NCBI GenBank assembly: GCA_900708905.1
Contig: CAADRB010000101.1
Coordinates: 243,190 to 307,189, forward strand
Direction: 5' to 3'
From: Hymenolepis diminuta
Taxonomy: Eukaryota > Platyhelminthes > Cestoda > Cyclophyllidea > Hymenolepididae
DNA length: 64,000 nucleotides
Shown here: piece after piece, positions 39,401-52,500 of the stretch
How the letters are laid out: each line of letters starts with the position of its first letter
Position numbering within the stretch: position 1 is the first letter of the stretch
Notes under the pieces: model-generated
Told to the model about the DNA's origin: nothing
What the model saw: the letters and a program-made list of their open reading frames with translations, nothing else
The model's database searches: none
Program-made: the position numbers and the translations under genes

Positions 39401-40590
39401 GTAGTTTCTAACGTCCATCATCATTATCCAGAAGAGAGTGCGTATCGTTCCTGACCTCTTGACAATTACTTAAGCCATGTGTTATTAGTCAGATGGTGTT
39501 TTGATTTCTGGACATCAAGGACATGACTACGGCTTGTACTCCTACATAATATCATTGTTTGAGTAATAAAATGTCTTGAGTTAACTGTAGCCTAGCCATA
39601 TCCTGAGGGCAGATGTATCATTGCAGGTCTGGATTACCTGGCAACACAGAAAAGTCATACTTCACTAGGACACTGTCATATTGAGAACATCAAAGCAAGT
39701 ATTAACTGGTCATTCTACGCCATCCTAACCTTAACTGGGTGGCGTGACTAATGACCCAATTTAACTAACCGGTCAACAAGCTTTCAACAACCCACTAAGA
39801 TATCTGGTGGGGGAGGAGGCGATTGCCAAACTTGAACTTTGGATTAAATCCAATAAATAAAAGTTTACGGTATCATTAATGAAGCAAATTTCTAACTTAG
39901 CCTTCATTTCTACTCGGCACTTCCTCCTTCACCTCCTATTAGGAATATTCGAGAGTTTCCAAGGCTGGAATACTTTCTCGCAATTCAAATCGGTAGAATG
40001 TCGTGTTTCGCTACAGAAATTAATCCTATCAACCAATAAACAATCAATAGAAAACTTATTTTTCACCCTCGATAAAAAATTCGAAGTCAGAATATTTTTA
40101 TATTCTACAAGTATTCCAGTGATTTCACGCAATAGCAAAGATATAATACGGAGAACGATCACAGAAGACACTCATAAACTAGTTGAACACGGGAGAGTAA
40201 CAAATAATAAAAATTAAATTCAACAAAAGTCCTTTCCTACCAACCAATTAGCAGGAATGCAAAAGAATGATAGAGAAGTACAGAAAAAGAAAACGGTAAT
40301 GTCGTTTTCTTTGAATAATAAATTCTGTTCGTGAAACAAAGATGAGTTAAGACAGTACACAGTCCCCCTCTGTAGATAAGTGTAGAGGTTTAACTATACA
40401 AACAGAATGAAGATTGAAATGATCAGGAATGCTGACAGGGAATCGACTTTCCAATTTCTTTAATTGACTAAAATGAAAAATAAATGTTACTTAAATCTAT
40501 ATAAATAGAGAAATATAATTCGACGATAGCTTACGGTAGGAGAATTTATGTACACATGGGACGGGGATTTGAACTCTATGCAACAGTGAA
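36434..40590. other. Intergenic region before the kinase gene 3' end
   Basis: About 4.1 kb of AT-rich DNA. Short open frames occur on both strands but none has recognisable similarity, good splice sites or coding composition. It probably includes the kinase 3' UTR next to 40590. Confidence 0.45.
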
Positions 40591-43500
40591 TCATCCAAGA
40601 CAATCAGGTTGAATTGTAGCTGGTGCTGGTAACTGCTGACCACCGTTACCACGGAGAGTTGGTCCCGTAAAGCATTTTAGAGAACTTCGATCTGGAGAAG
40701 TATCTTCTTCAAAGAAGTTATAATTAAATGCTCGCGGACCGATAAACGATGGGTCGATAGAACGGCTTATTATTCGATCCACAATTTCCTCAGCTGAAGG
40801 TCGTTCAAGATGATTAACTTTGCAGCAATCAACTGCCAGGTCGAGGAACCACTTTGGACAGTCGTCAGGCACATACAATTTCTCCTTGTCCAGTCCGAAA
40901 TCCTATAGAAAAAACGGAAATTTAATGCAAACGCTGAAAATCTTAAACGAAATGGTTTAATTTATAATTCACAGGTAGTAGATTTTGTTTGACTAGAATG
41001 CAAACTCTAGGGAGCTCTCCAAAGTTTCAATGAAAAACTTGTTGTTAAAAGAAAGTTTCACTTATGTTCTGACATTTTACTCATCTTTCTAATACAAAGC
41101 TATGCTATCATTGGTATAATGGTACGTAGCTCAATGAGATAAACTTTGGCTACAAACGGAAGCTCTTTATCACCTTATTAAGAAAGAACAACCGTTTACG
41201 TATAGTTGTTGGTTATAGAATTTTTTGGTTACCTAGGTTTACGGCAGTATAGCACTGAGGAACTTCATTTCCAGATGCAAATGGGAAAGAATAACGAAGC
41301 TCATTTTGCAAAAAGCGAATTTCTACTCGCCAAGGACATTAGTATCGGGCGTCATGCCCGTACGTCAAGTTAGTACTTGACGAGATGATTCAAGACAAGC
41401 AGACTACCTACTTATATAAGTAGGAGAACTCACTGAAGTTCGAGGAATGGCGCTTCCATTATTCACAACGCGGGCTATAAGCTCGCAGACCAGAAGTCCA
41501 TAAGCGAAAATGTCAGCGGCTGGTGAGTAGGGAGCAAGTTTCCGCAGACACTCGGGAGCTGTGCAGTAGGCGCTTCCAGCAATTACTGTTGCGTCGACAT
41601 TGCGTCTAAAGTGAAGACAAAAAACGGCTGACTAGCTGTAGGCGGAGTGAGATTTACGTAAATGTGTGAAAATATAGATATGAAGAAATTGCTTATCATA
41701 GAGCTAGAATCAATCTGTCACGTGGGTTAAATACAAAAAGAAACATGTTTGGACAGGTAACAAGTAATCTTAACATGTAATACTACGCCTGACAGTAATA
41801 TTAGACCTACCAATAGAAACCCATTAGATTCATTTTATAGGCTGTTATTTTAAAGTGTAGGATGGCCATAAATAAATATTATGAGTATAAATACCACTAC
41901 AGTGACAATTTACAAAACCATTCTCAGTGTATTTTTATCGAAAAATAGCTTTTTAATAATTTATTTACCATCTTATTCATGGAAAATGCAAGTTTTAAAG
42001 TAATAAGTAAAAGGGCATCTTCTCCTAATTGATAATACGCGTAAATCTTAGATATTGATTTCTAATTTTAAAGTCAGGTTTAGTTCCAAGACATTACTTC
42101 TAAGGATCTCGCCTCTTTAGATCAATGAAGAATACAATTAAGAGGTATTATACAAGAGCAAAAAAATAGCAAAAGAATCAAGGATTATCTACCATTCAGT
42201 CGCTTGAAAACATACAAATCTCAAATAAAGTTAGAAGTATACAGAGATCAGCATTTCGTACCGCCTAACACTCCATCTGATAAAAGTATTTATTTGATTA
42301 CTTATACGTAGTTACAGGTCGCTCTGTTTTATGGGCAGAATGACTAAGAATAGGAGCAATAAAATAAGAGATCTCTCTGCCGCTCTAATTCGTCGGATCT
42401 AAGTGCTGGTTTTATTGTTACTAGAAAGCCTAAATTACAAATACATCCACCGAACTCTCCGCCACTCGATTATAAATACACTTAATTTGTAATAGTACTT
42501 AAAGATCTATAAATTGCAAGTAGTAGTCGAATAAGGCAATTATACAACGAAATAATTAATAAACTTAGAGTGTTATTTGATATGAATTAATCGCAACTTA
42601 AACTGAATTTTATAACTGGGCTGTATAACTTAAAAACAGGTAGTAAATTTTGTTTTCATCTTAAATTTCGCATCCTATGTTTGCATGATAGAAACAACAG
42701 TCCCCAACAAACTATTTTAGAAGAGGCGCATTTTATGTAGAAGGCAACCAGAATGTTCTCGAGGATATTATACAATTGCATTCTATGCTACAGAATTTAA
42801 ACAATCATTTGCACTATAAAGCGGAGTAAGACTAATAAAGAGAAGGGAAAGGATAAAAAACATGTTGATGGCTCGAACAACGTGTCAAAGCGATTTCATT
42901 CAAAGAAAGGCATCTGATAATCTACAGTTGAAGAAGGTTACTGTTAAAGGGGGAACCAAAACGCTAAAATAAGAGAATAGGCCATGTAGTGGCTTTGTGG
43001 TTTAATGATCGTTAATCATTCCTCAAGTCGCTAATCGATGTATTCCACATATTACGCTCAACTCTGTTTAACCTTGTAGCAAGAGAAGTTCCAGTTTAAG
43101 AATCACTAACATCAGATAAAGAAAACCTCCAACACCATTGCCCTTCCATGTTATACCACTAGATGAAAGAGGGATTAACAATGCCAGGATACATACATAT
43201 ATATAATTAAATCCGCAATAGACTTTAAATCACTACAGATTGCAAGAAATGATATGATCACTACTCAAGTAGCTAAACTTTATAAGTGTAAGTCTACATC
43301 GCAACAGCCACTCAGTAATCTTGGACGTCCTCTCCTTAAGGCGACAAGGAGAGTGGGGAAAATTGATAAGACTTTTCCAAAACGTCCAAATATAACGAGG
43401 TAAGTAAATGACTGATTATACAAAGGCATAAAAAGGTGCATGTGTATGAGTATGTGCCACATATTTCTTATTGCTGAAAAAAGTGAGGACATATCTCTTG

Positions 43501-46500
43501 CACCACGTGAGAGAACGATCACTGATCACAACGTGTGCTCTGCTTTGTTCGATCACACTCCAAACAACTTCTATGACAAACAATTTATTAGCTATCAATA
43601 ACTGAAATTAGAAACATATTTACTACCGCTATGAGAGAATTATGTCAGACGGAAGTGAGAAACCAAAAAACCTTAACGGAACTTTAAAAGAAACATATTA
43701 TAATGTCAAAGTACAATTAGCTGTTGCATTTATTCATCGAGGTCTAGAGTAATCAAAATAGCCAATAGTTGTTTTGCTTTCAAAAAGGTAATGAGAACTT
43801 GATGAAGCATTTACTTATTCCATTTTGGTCAATCAGTAAATATTAATACTTATTCCAGATGCTCGACTTCGTTCCCTTATTGCCTCAAATTCGTTCACTC
43901 CCTTCTCGAGCGTACATGCACTTACAGTCAAGCATATTATAACGCGGACATTTATATTCAGTGCATAACAGTGTCATTCACCATCTGTCACTGTCTTATG
44001 AGTTATGTATCACAAAATAGATGAACAAACCTGCCCAAATGTCATGAATGACATTAATGAACGAAACAATTTAGTGTGATTTGGGATAAGAGAACATCTA
44101 ATATGAGTGAGTCATTTTAGAAAACAACTATCCACTTGTAATTATCATTAATTTGCCCTGTTGACTGAACTGGGTTTAAAACTGTTTTGACACCATGACC
44201 TCATCATTGACTAACGTTAGCTGTCAACGTAAGGCACCCATTGAGTTTGGTTCAAAAATCCCCTCAACTCGGTAGTCAAATTAGTTTATCCAATACAAAA
44301 TCTACCGCTTCTCAATTAAACCAACTTGACCATTAATCACTGCTTGACCTTTAGTAAGCAGTGAGTGTTGCTATATCATCAAATTTCAATAGAATGCTAA
44401 ACTTTCTCAGTCTAATACGTATCAAAACAATAGCGAGATCTTTTATAGTTTACGTTTCATACAAAAATGCGTTCATTAGTAAATCACTGAAAAACATCAA
44501 ATTTTCAGAAAACTTAAGGGGTTTGACGATTCTGTCAACTTTTTGAAGTTAGCCAAAGAGTAAATGCACTTTAGCAATGTCAAGCCACTGTTCACAGAGA
44601 GCATGTTTACACACGCCAAAAGGCGTACTTCTCTTGTCAGTCCACACGCGTAAAACCGAGGTCAGTTAAACTTCGTATCTTAAGCAGACACAGCAGTGTA
44701 AAGATTCAATTCTTTTCAGAACAAGCTGCATTTACTAAAGTATTAATAAAGAGAAGTTATTGTTAGGAAACACTGTTAATCTCCCAAAATGAAAACCAAA
44801 GAACATCACTCATTTCGAATCCATAATAATTTCCAAGTCTTGAAAACTTAACCTTTCAGACTCATTATCGCGTTCCCTCTATTTGCGCTTGTTGAGAAAT
44901 CACTATTCTTTCCATAAATTATAAATAGCGATCTAGTGACGCTATTAATCACATTTCGAGTGAATACGCTTCTGCAAAGTCAAGTCGTGATTCGAACAGG
45001 TTTAAGCACGCTAAGATTTGTCCTTTAACGTTGCATCAAGGCCGGGTATGGTCACATTTATGGTAGTAGATTAGACATCAGTCAAGACAATCATATAATT
45101 GAGGGCTGTCTTTACGAAAAGGACTAATATTCACCAAAACAAGCAACTTCAAATCTCGATAATTAGACTGGTTCATTCATAGCGGATGAAGGATATACAG
45201 ATGAGTGAGCGAATTATACAGGTGTATATTCGAATGCTCATAAATACGCATACAGAATGGTTGAAAATATTTAAAATGAAGCAGCACAACTTGAATCAAT
45301 TTATGTCAACTTTAGCGAAGAAACCATGCCAAATGCAGATGATTTTCAAGGCAAGCAAGTCCTCAGTCAGATTCCACACATGGATCTGTGAAATTCTGAT
45401 CAAATAACGTAGAAAAGACACTTTTTACAATGTCAAACCATTGCCTTAACATGCTTATACAAATCAAGAACCCGTAACTTTCTTCGTATTTCAAATTAAG
45501 TCAACATTAAGACATAAACCCACTGTCGCAGATCCAGACAAACTCCAAGATCACCAACAACTGCTATGTAAGGAGGTGATCGGGAGTATCGATGGAAGGA
45601 ACTAGGGGGAGCAACGGAGGGTGATACTTTGGGAAGACCTGCACAGGGCGGGGAACCCGGTTCCCAGAGCTCCGTCATCTGATCTATCCGTAAACCTTGA
45701 GAGGGTTCTAATTGGGAGAGGGAGTTTTCGACGGGGGAAATAGGGGTGGTAGTACCGTTGGATCGATTACAACCCCAATTAGGGGGAAGTGGCATGGCGG
45801 TTCCGGAGGCTTCGTAGTTCACTCGAATTAGGATATTCTGAAATAGGAGAAAGAAGGAGTATTAAGAAAATTGGCAGTAAAGTGAAGATTGGCACGAAGC
45901 TCTCAGTCAATGACCCCACACAAGTGCTCAGCTGCAATACCCTTCTCGCTATCATTTGTGCTACACTATATATACCCAAACTTGGCCATGGTTATGGCCT
46001 CAAATAAAACAACTGGTTAAAAAATTTCCAAAAGCTTTTGTCAAGTTTGAATGTTTAGGCTATTGTATGGGATCTACCTAACCCTCAACTTTCATATAAC
46101 AATTAAAGTTGCCAAACATTTAATAGGCACATGTTGACGCTATGGGACAAAATAACACGCCTCTGAAATAAATAGCAAACTATTAGCCAATACCAATGGT
46201 GCTGAAATACCTACATCCAACAGACGAAGGAAATGCGAACAAGGCAACGTATGAAATGAAGGTATTAGACCCCACGTTCAAGCGGCTAAAAGTAATGCGA
46301 CTAGGCTTAAAGATATCAACTAACTTTCGGCTAATTTTGAACTGCTCAGGCCGTATTCAAATGAATGTAGCTTTGAGAAGTCACACTTTCCTGATGGCAT
46401 TGTAGATTTAGAAACAAGATGGCAAAGAAAACTAATGAAATAGTTCTTTAAGCATTTATGAGTTAGTTCTGTTTTAATGAACAAAGAGAACCAGAAAACA

Positions 46501-49500
46501 AGTCCGAAAAAAGTGAATAACGTCATTTGCTTATGGTAGATCTTAAGGTAATGACGGTTCACGTACTTTATTTGGTGAGCATACTACTTGATCGAAAGAA
46601 CAAGTATGTGGCGCTTTGATGACACAGAAAATTGTGCGCACAAAGTCAACTGTTCGGATGTACGCGCGAAAGTGTGTGTATCTTGTACTTAACAAATGCT
46701 TCAATAATGTCTGAGTTCGTTGTCCACTATGTCGGTATGCGTAATAGTGCATGAGTGTAGCACAGTGCGATAGGTCATTTATTCGATCCAGGTGCAACAC
46801 AGTTGTACTCAAACCCATACGATATAATTCTATACTCTACCTTGGGTATTCATAAGATAACTATTAAGTAAATGCCAGAAAAAGTACAGTATTTCAAGAG
46901 AGTTGAAGGCTAGCTAATTAGCTTATTAATGAACGACTAAGTCGTGTTAAATATTCAGTAAGGAAGCAAATAATACTTGAATAAAAATTACTTTTATTTT
47001 TGCTTCAGAGCAGTTAAAGGCACCTTTCTAGAAATCAAACAGCAACAGCGTGTTTGGATAACCGAAAATCTCCTTTACATAGGTAAATTCACAAATACTA
47101 GAATCATCATTTGCCTTTATATCGTTTCTTTTCCAAAGGTAATAAAATGCAAAATAGGTGAGATGAGGATAATATTGTCATGGGAATTATGTAAAATATG
47201 CGCAGAAAGTACTACAAGCTAATATATTAAGTAAGGGTAAAATCTGTTTTGTGTGACTCGAACCGATTAGATGATCTAACAAAATTCCCCCTTTTCTAGG
47301 AGTTTTTTTTAGAACGTACGTAATGCGATATATTAATTAGCACTGACAACCTCTAAGCCTCTTATCACAGGAAAATCGCAACAGGTGATCCAGTATTTTG
47401 ACGCAGTTAAATAGTGAGAGACAATCCTGGTAAAGACGTCAATGATTTAATATAAAAAAAGTCTGTGTATAACCTCATAATTTTTTCAAGGTAGAAGATG
47501 CTAGTAATGTAGATCAACCAACTTATAATAGCAAAAATGGTAGATCTTTCTTTTGGGTAAATGTGAAGTCTAAATTTATAAAAAAATTAATGAAGTCTGC
47601 TTATCCAGTCACACTGACGGGAGTTAATTAACTTTTATGATTTAATCAAAAGGGATGCAGGTGAAAGTTACACAAAATTATTATGAACTAGAGCGTTGGC
47701 ATTTAATTATACTCGATTTTCAAACATAACTTGAAAAAATTTGCGTGAACATGAATTTGAAAGTTGGAATTTCGAATTTTGAAAATACAACCCCTCCCCT
47801 GTTAATTTTAGGATTCTATATATTCTCAGAATGTTCAAGTGTAAAAGCATTCTTTCAAACTAGAAAAGTTAGAGAGTCACCGTTATAAAAACGATAGACC
47901 TGCTTAATTGACACCTAGTAGAAGTCATATGTTGTCATGACTCAGTACCAGAGTATCAAGAATAGACAGCCAGCCAAATAGAACGCCTACTCAGCCTGAA
48001 AAGTTGAAATTTGCACAATTACTGACCCAGACAGGTTAGCAATAAATTCACTGTGCATGCATAATAAAATATATTGTGTATTGTTTCAAGAGAAATACAA
48101 TTTTACAGACAAAAAATGCAGCCCTACAGAAGGTGCTAGCTGTTAGAGTAACCCAATGGGCGTAAAGATAAGCTAGAAGTGCCTTGAAAAGAATGCACAT
48201 AGACACATATTGCAATCGCTCCTCCAATTCCAAATCAAATAACTCTTAGCGTTAGACAACAATCTAAAAAATAGAACAAGAGAAAATCGATTAGAGTTAG
48301 CAGCAAATAAAGCTGCCTTTGGATGATTGAATACGTTGAATCGATTGTATGTACTTCAATAGAGAGCAAATAATATATTCCTCTTCCAATCTATTCGATA
48401 CCCACTTGTTTATTGTTGCTGTCTAACTAGCCAGCCACTTATACCCGGGAGATCCTAACAAACGTAACTGCTTGAATTCTCCCAGTAAAGGATTCCTTTT
48501 AGAATGACTAGTCTTTTTCTTTTCCCTTTTTATATGGGATCTGAGTCGAAAAGAACAGAATGGAATACATGCGGTTCTTTTGTGGGTCTCATTCAAAAAA
48601 TAAGCTTTCAAAGCACACGGTTGAAAAACAAAATCATTTCAATTTAAACAGGCGCAGGTAATTAGAGATTAGGGATTAAAATAGAGGTAGAGGGTACAAA
48701 TGGATTAAGTTTATACCGCAGGAGCATATAAAAGGTCAGTGCAAGTTCAGGTCACGCAAAAACATTCCAAGGGCACAGTTGCTGGGGAAATGAAAATTCT
48801 AGACTAAACTTCAAATTCCTTACAGACATCAAGGGGCAGGTTGACAAACCTTTTAAATGTCAGACAAAAATGAAATTACAAGGTTACAAAAGATAAATTA
48901 AGAGATAAAATCATTCTTCAGTACAGTTAAAATCCATTGTAAGAGTAACGTTAAAGATATTGATGATGATTTTCTTCAAAGTCTGCAAAACTCATAATGT
49001 CCGGATTAGAATAATCAAACGATAAAATACCAAAATTAATTAATAAACATCTAACGATGCAAAAGCTCACCTGTTTAATAATTACCGCCAAAAAAAGCGT
49101 GTTTCACAAGAGAGTTCCCGGAGTGATGTTCCACTAATTAAAAAGAGTTCTAGACTGCACCACTTCTGAAAAACCAAGATTCAAGACATTCGCATATTTA
49201 TAAAACGCTAATAAGCTGAATTTTTAACCACCTGTACAAGACTTTGTTGCCCATTGGTCGGACAAATAGAGAATTCTCCTAGCTTTAAAGAGTCGAATAA
49301 CAAACATTTCACGATTTTCACTTTATTTGAGGAACTGTTAGGAAACGTGGTCTAAATAGATATTTATTAAGACACATCATAGGGATAAGGCAAGTGGATA
49401 AGAAAATACAAAATCTATAAGACGTGAAAATGAAAACGAGAACGCAAAAAACAAGTAGTATAAATAGTGAAAAGAGACGGCCATTTGCTGCAAGACCGTT

Positions 49501-52500
49501 AACCTTCCGTGAGGAGCGATGGTGATGTAGCCAATAGCCACACTGAGCTCCCAGTTTGGCTTTACCATTGACCCACTCGAACATGATTGGAATATAGAGA
49601 ACCAAAAAGCAAATAACCTTATGGCTAAACTTGATCAAACGCACTTCTCTAAAGAAACAGATTCGATTCAGCATGGATGCGGAATTTGAGGGATTACTCA
49701 CCGTACTTTTTCACAGTTTAGCTTTTAAGTCACGCATCGATCAAATGAAGTAAAAAAACGTTAAACAAACGACTATGATTAAATCTGCCTAAACAAAATT
49801 AATTAATAAATACAAACTTTTTCCATACGGCATTAAGCATTATTTCAAACTTAAAATTCTTGGAAAAAATTACAACATAACTTTTGCTTATACTCTGAAA
49901 ATACAATCAAACGTAGAGGATTATGGTAGCTCTCACCCGATTAAGCCTTTCCTAAATTGAACTTTAGGAAACGTAATTAAACCGTGTGCTTCGACGAAAG
50001 TTGGTAACAAGAAAGCAGCTGCTGAGGAATGATGTAGTCTACTTATAGGTACTTTTACTCAATTGAATTAAACTCCTGCTTTCTTGTGAATGTGAATTTT
50101 AACTCCCTTAAAAGAAAGGAAACAAGGTGACTTTTCTACCGTACTGTTGTTAAGAAAACTTTGAGAATTCAAGCTATTGGAAAGATCGATTTTATTAAGA
50201 TTAATGAAGAGAGAGGACAAAAATGTTAGAAGCCCTGGATGCTGTCTCCTGAATATTGTAGAGTAAGTCTAAGTGCTAGTTTCAGCAGAGAAGCAAGTCA
50301 GAGAAGACCTCTGAACCAGTTTTAATTATCAAATATCTGCTTGAAGTTCACTATATTTTTGTCCTACTGCTTCATGAACTAGCAATAAGTACAGCTTTAA
50401 GAGTAAAATCTAATAAGCTCTGTTGTGTTAATCATATGTAAACTAGGTTCGTCTAGCTATTTTGGCTATTGAAAGAAAAATCTCGCTCTGAAACCCAAAA
50501 ACTGGAAGTGGCGCCACCGACCAACCTATTAAACTGGATTGATTCGAATTATTGGATTATTCTGCAATGAGACGAGTTTGAATCGCATGTGAAATTCGAG
50601 ACTAAGAAAATGTAAAAAAAATACATTAAAAACGAATACCCAGCCTCGAACCTTCACCCACTCGTATTGTAAGGTCTCAAGGAAACCTAACCGCAAATGA
50701 AGCCAAGTAGAAATAATGGTTCCAAATAGTACTTGGCTTGACATTCTCAATTCTTATGTTAGATTAATAATAATAATTAAAGCATTCCAAATCTGAGAGT
50801 TATTAAGTATTACAAAATAACAATGGGAAGCAGAGAAAAACAAATGTCATATCCCTTCGCAAATAAATGCAATGGTAATAGCGGCGTACAAAAAGTAAGA
50901 AATCAGATGTTAGTAGTGAATTTTTCGTGCAGACATAAGCGCAGCAAAGTGTGAGATTTTAGCATATCATTAAATATCGTTCAAAGCCAAAAGCAAGAAA
51001 GAGAGCAGTATTTAGCGCGCGAGTTATCCTCTACATGGGAGAGCTCTCTATTTCTTAAGCAGTAGGAGCAAGCTTCTTTACTAAAGGCTATAACAGGTAA
51101 TCCCCTGCCAAATACCTACTTCAGTGGATTGTTTTATTCGCCAGATCACTCAGTAAGCTACGAAAACTTTGTTCCCTTCTGTAGAATAGTTTTCATCTCT
51201 TTCTCGTCTGTTTTCGCAGTAAAGATTGGTAGAAGAAAAATGGTAACTAGGGTAAAATGGAGTAAAAATATCGAAGACCTAGGTGTCAGTCGTCCTTCTC
51301 AAGTAGAGAACTCCATATGTTGATTTTCACTAAGTTGCCCTACCATGTAAGAAGGAAGAGTTTCTAGATGTCTTTACTTTGAGATCACTTTGTAAACTAC
51401 ACAATAGCACGTTTCAGTAAAAAAGAAAATTCATATAAGGGTGTTCGCGGGTTTGAGTAAAGGGACGACTTAACTATCATAACCGAAATCCCTTTATGGA
51501 GGATTTTCCTTTGAATTTCTCAGCGCATTTGAATCAGTTTCCATACAAAATGAATAAGAAAGAAAAAGAACTGTTAAGAAAACGAATCTCCGAATTTCAT
51601 ATTTATTTAAACTAGGCTCCAAATGAACTCCATAACTGTAACTGTGAGAATACAACAAAGAAAAAAAGGAAAGATAAATGCCGGTTTGAGATGAATGGCA
51701 GGACCCGATCATTAGTTTGCTAATACCGTTGATTCTTCAAAAATAACGTGTGTGTTTCAGAAACATTCTAATTGAACAACCACTTTGATATTTCCGATTT
51801 CATAACAAGGATATGCTATTTTTAACTACACAGAAAATCAGCACTTCAATATTTGGATTTAGACAATTAAATTATATAAACTCAAACGCAATTTATTCAT
51901 TGTAAAGATGAAGTAACGCATTCACATACAATGCATGCTAAAATAAGCTACCAAACGAAAAAAAGGATTATAAACAATATCTGAACACAATGCACTCTTA
52001 GCGTTTATTAATCTGAACGACGCCTAGGACACTTCAAGTGGTTTTTCTCCTGGCACCTTTGAAAGATAACCTGAATGACTGAAGGAAATAAGAAAGCACT
52101 GAATTTTGTAGATACATTTACTTCACTTACAAACAAAACCAATGACTTGAGTGAACTGTACTATGTTTAAAATGCTCTAGCTAGACTCATCTACTTACCC
52201 ACGTGGTTCAAAGTGTCACGACCAAGACCATTCAATACTTACTTACTTACTCAACTAGTTCCGGATATCGCAGACATTAACTCACTCAAAAACCCAGGGA
52301 TTGTGACTTTAGGAAAAGTGAGATGTTGCAATGTGAATTATGCACGTATGATGCAGTATAAAGGCTCTTAACATTGATTTAATTATACAGTCCTATTGGC
52401 CCTCTGACTACTCTATTTCGTTACTTCACGTGTTTCATGATTAAAATCGATTTCCTCTGAGTGCACTGGCATATTAAAACGTAATCGAATCAAATAATGA

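Noticed and set aside
45786..46007. Plus-strand open frame over the kinase exon
   Set aside because: It is the opposite-strand shadow of the exon that carries NILIR and AVVGDLG, extending into intron.
49318..49701. 127-codon minus-strand open frame with hydrophobic stretches
   Set aside because: It lies in the 8.5-kb kinase intron, has no recognisable domain, and its hydrophobicity is expected from T-rich codons.
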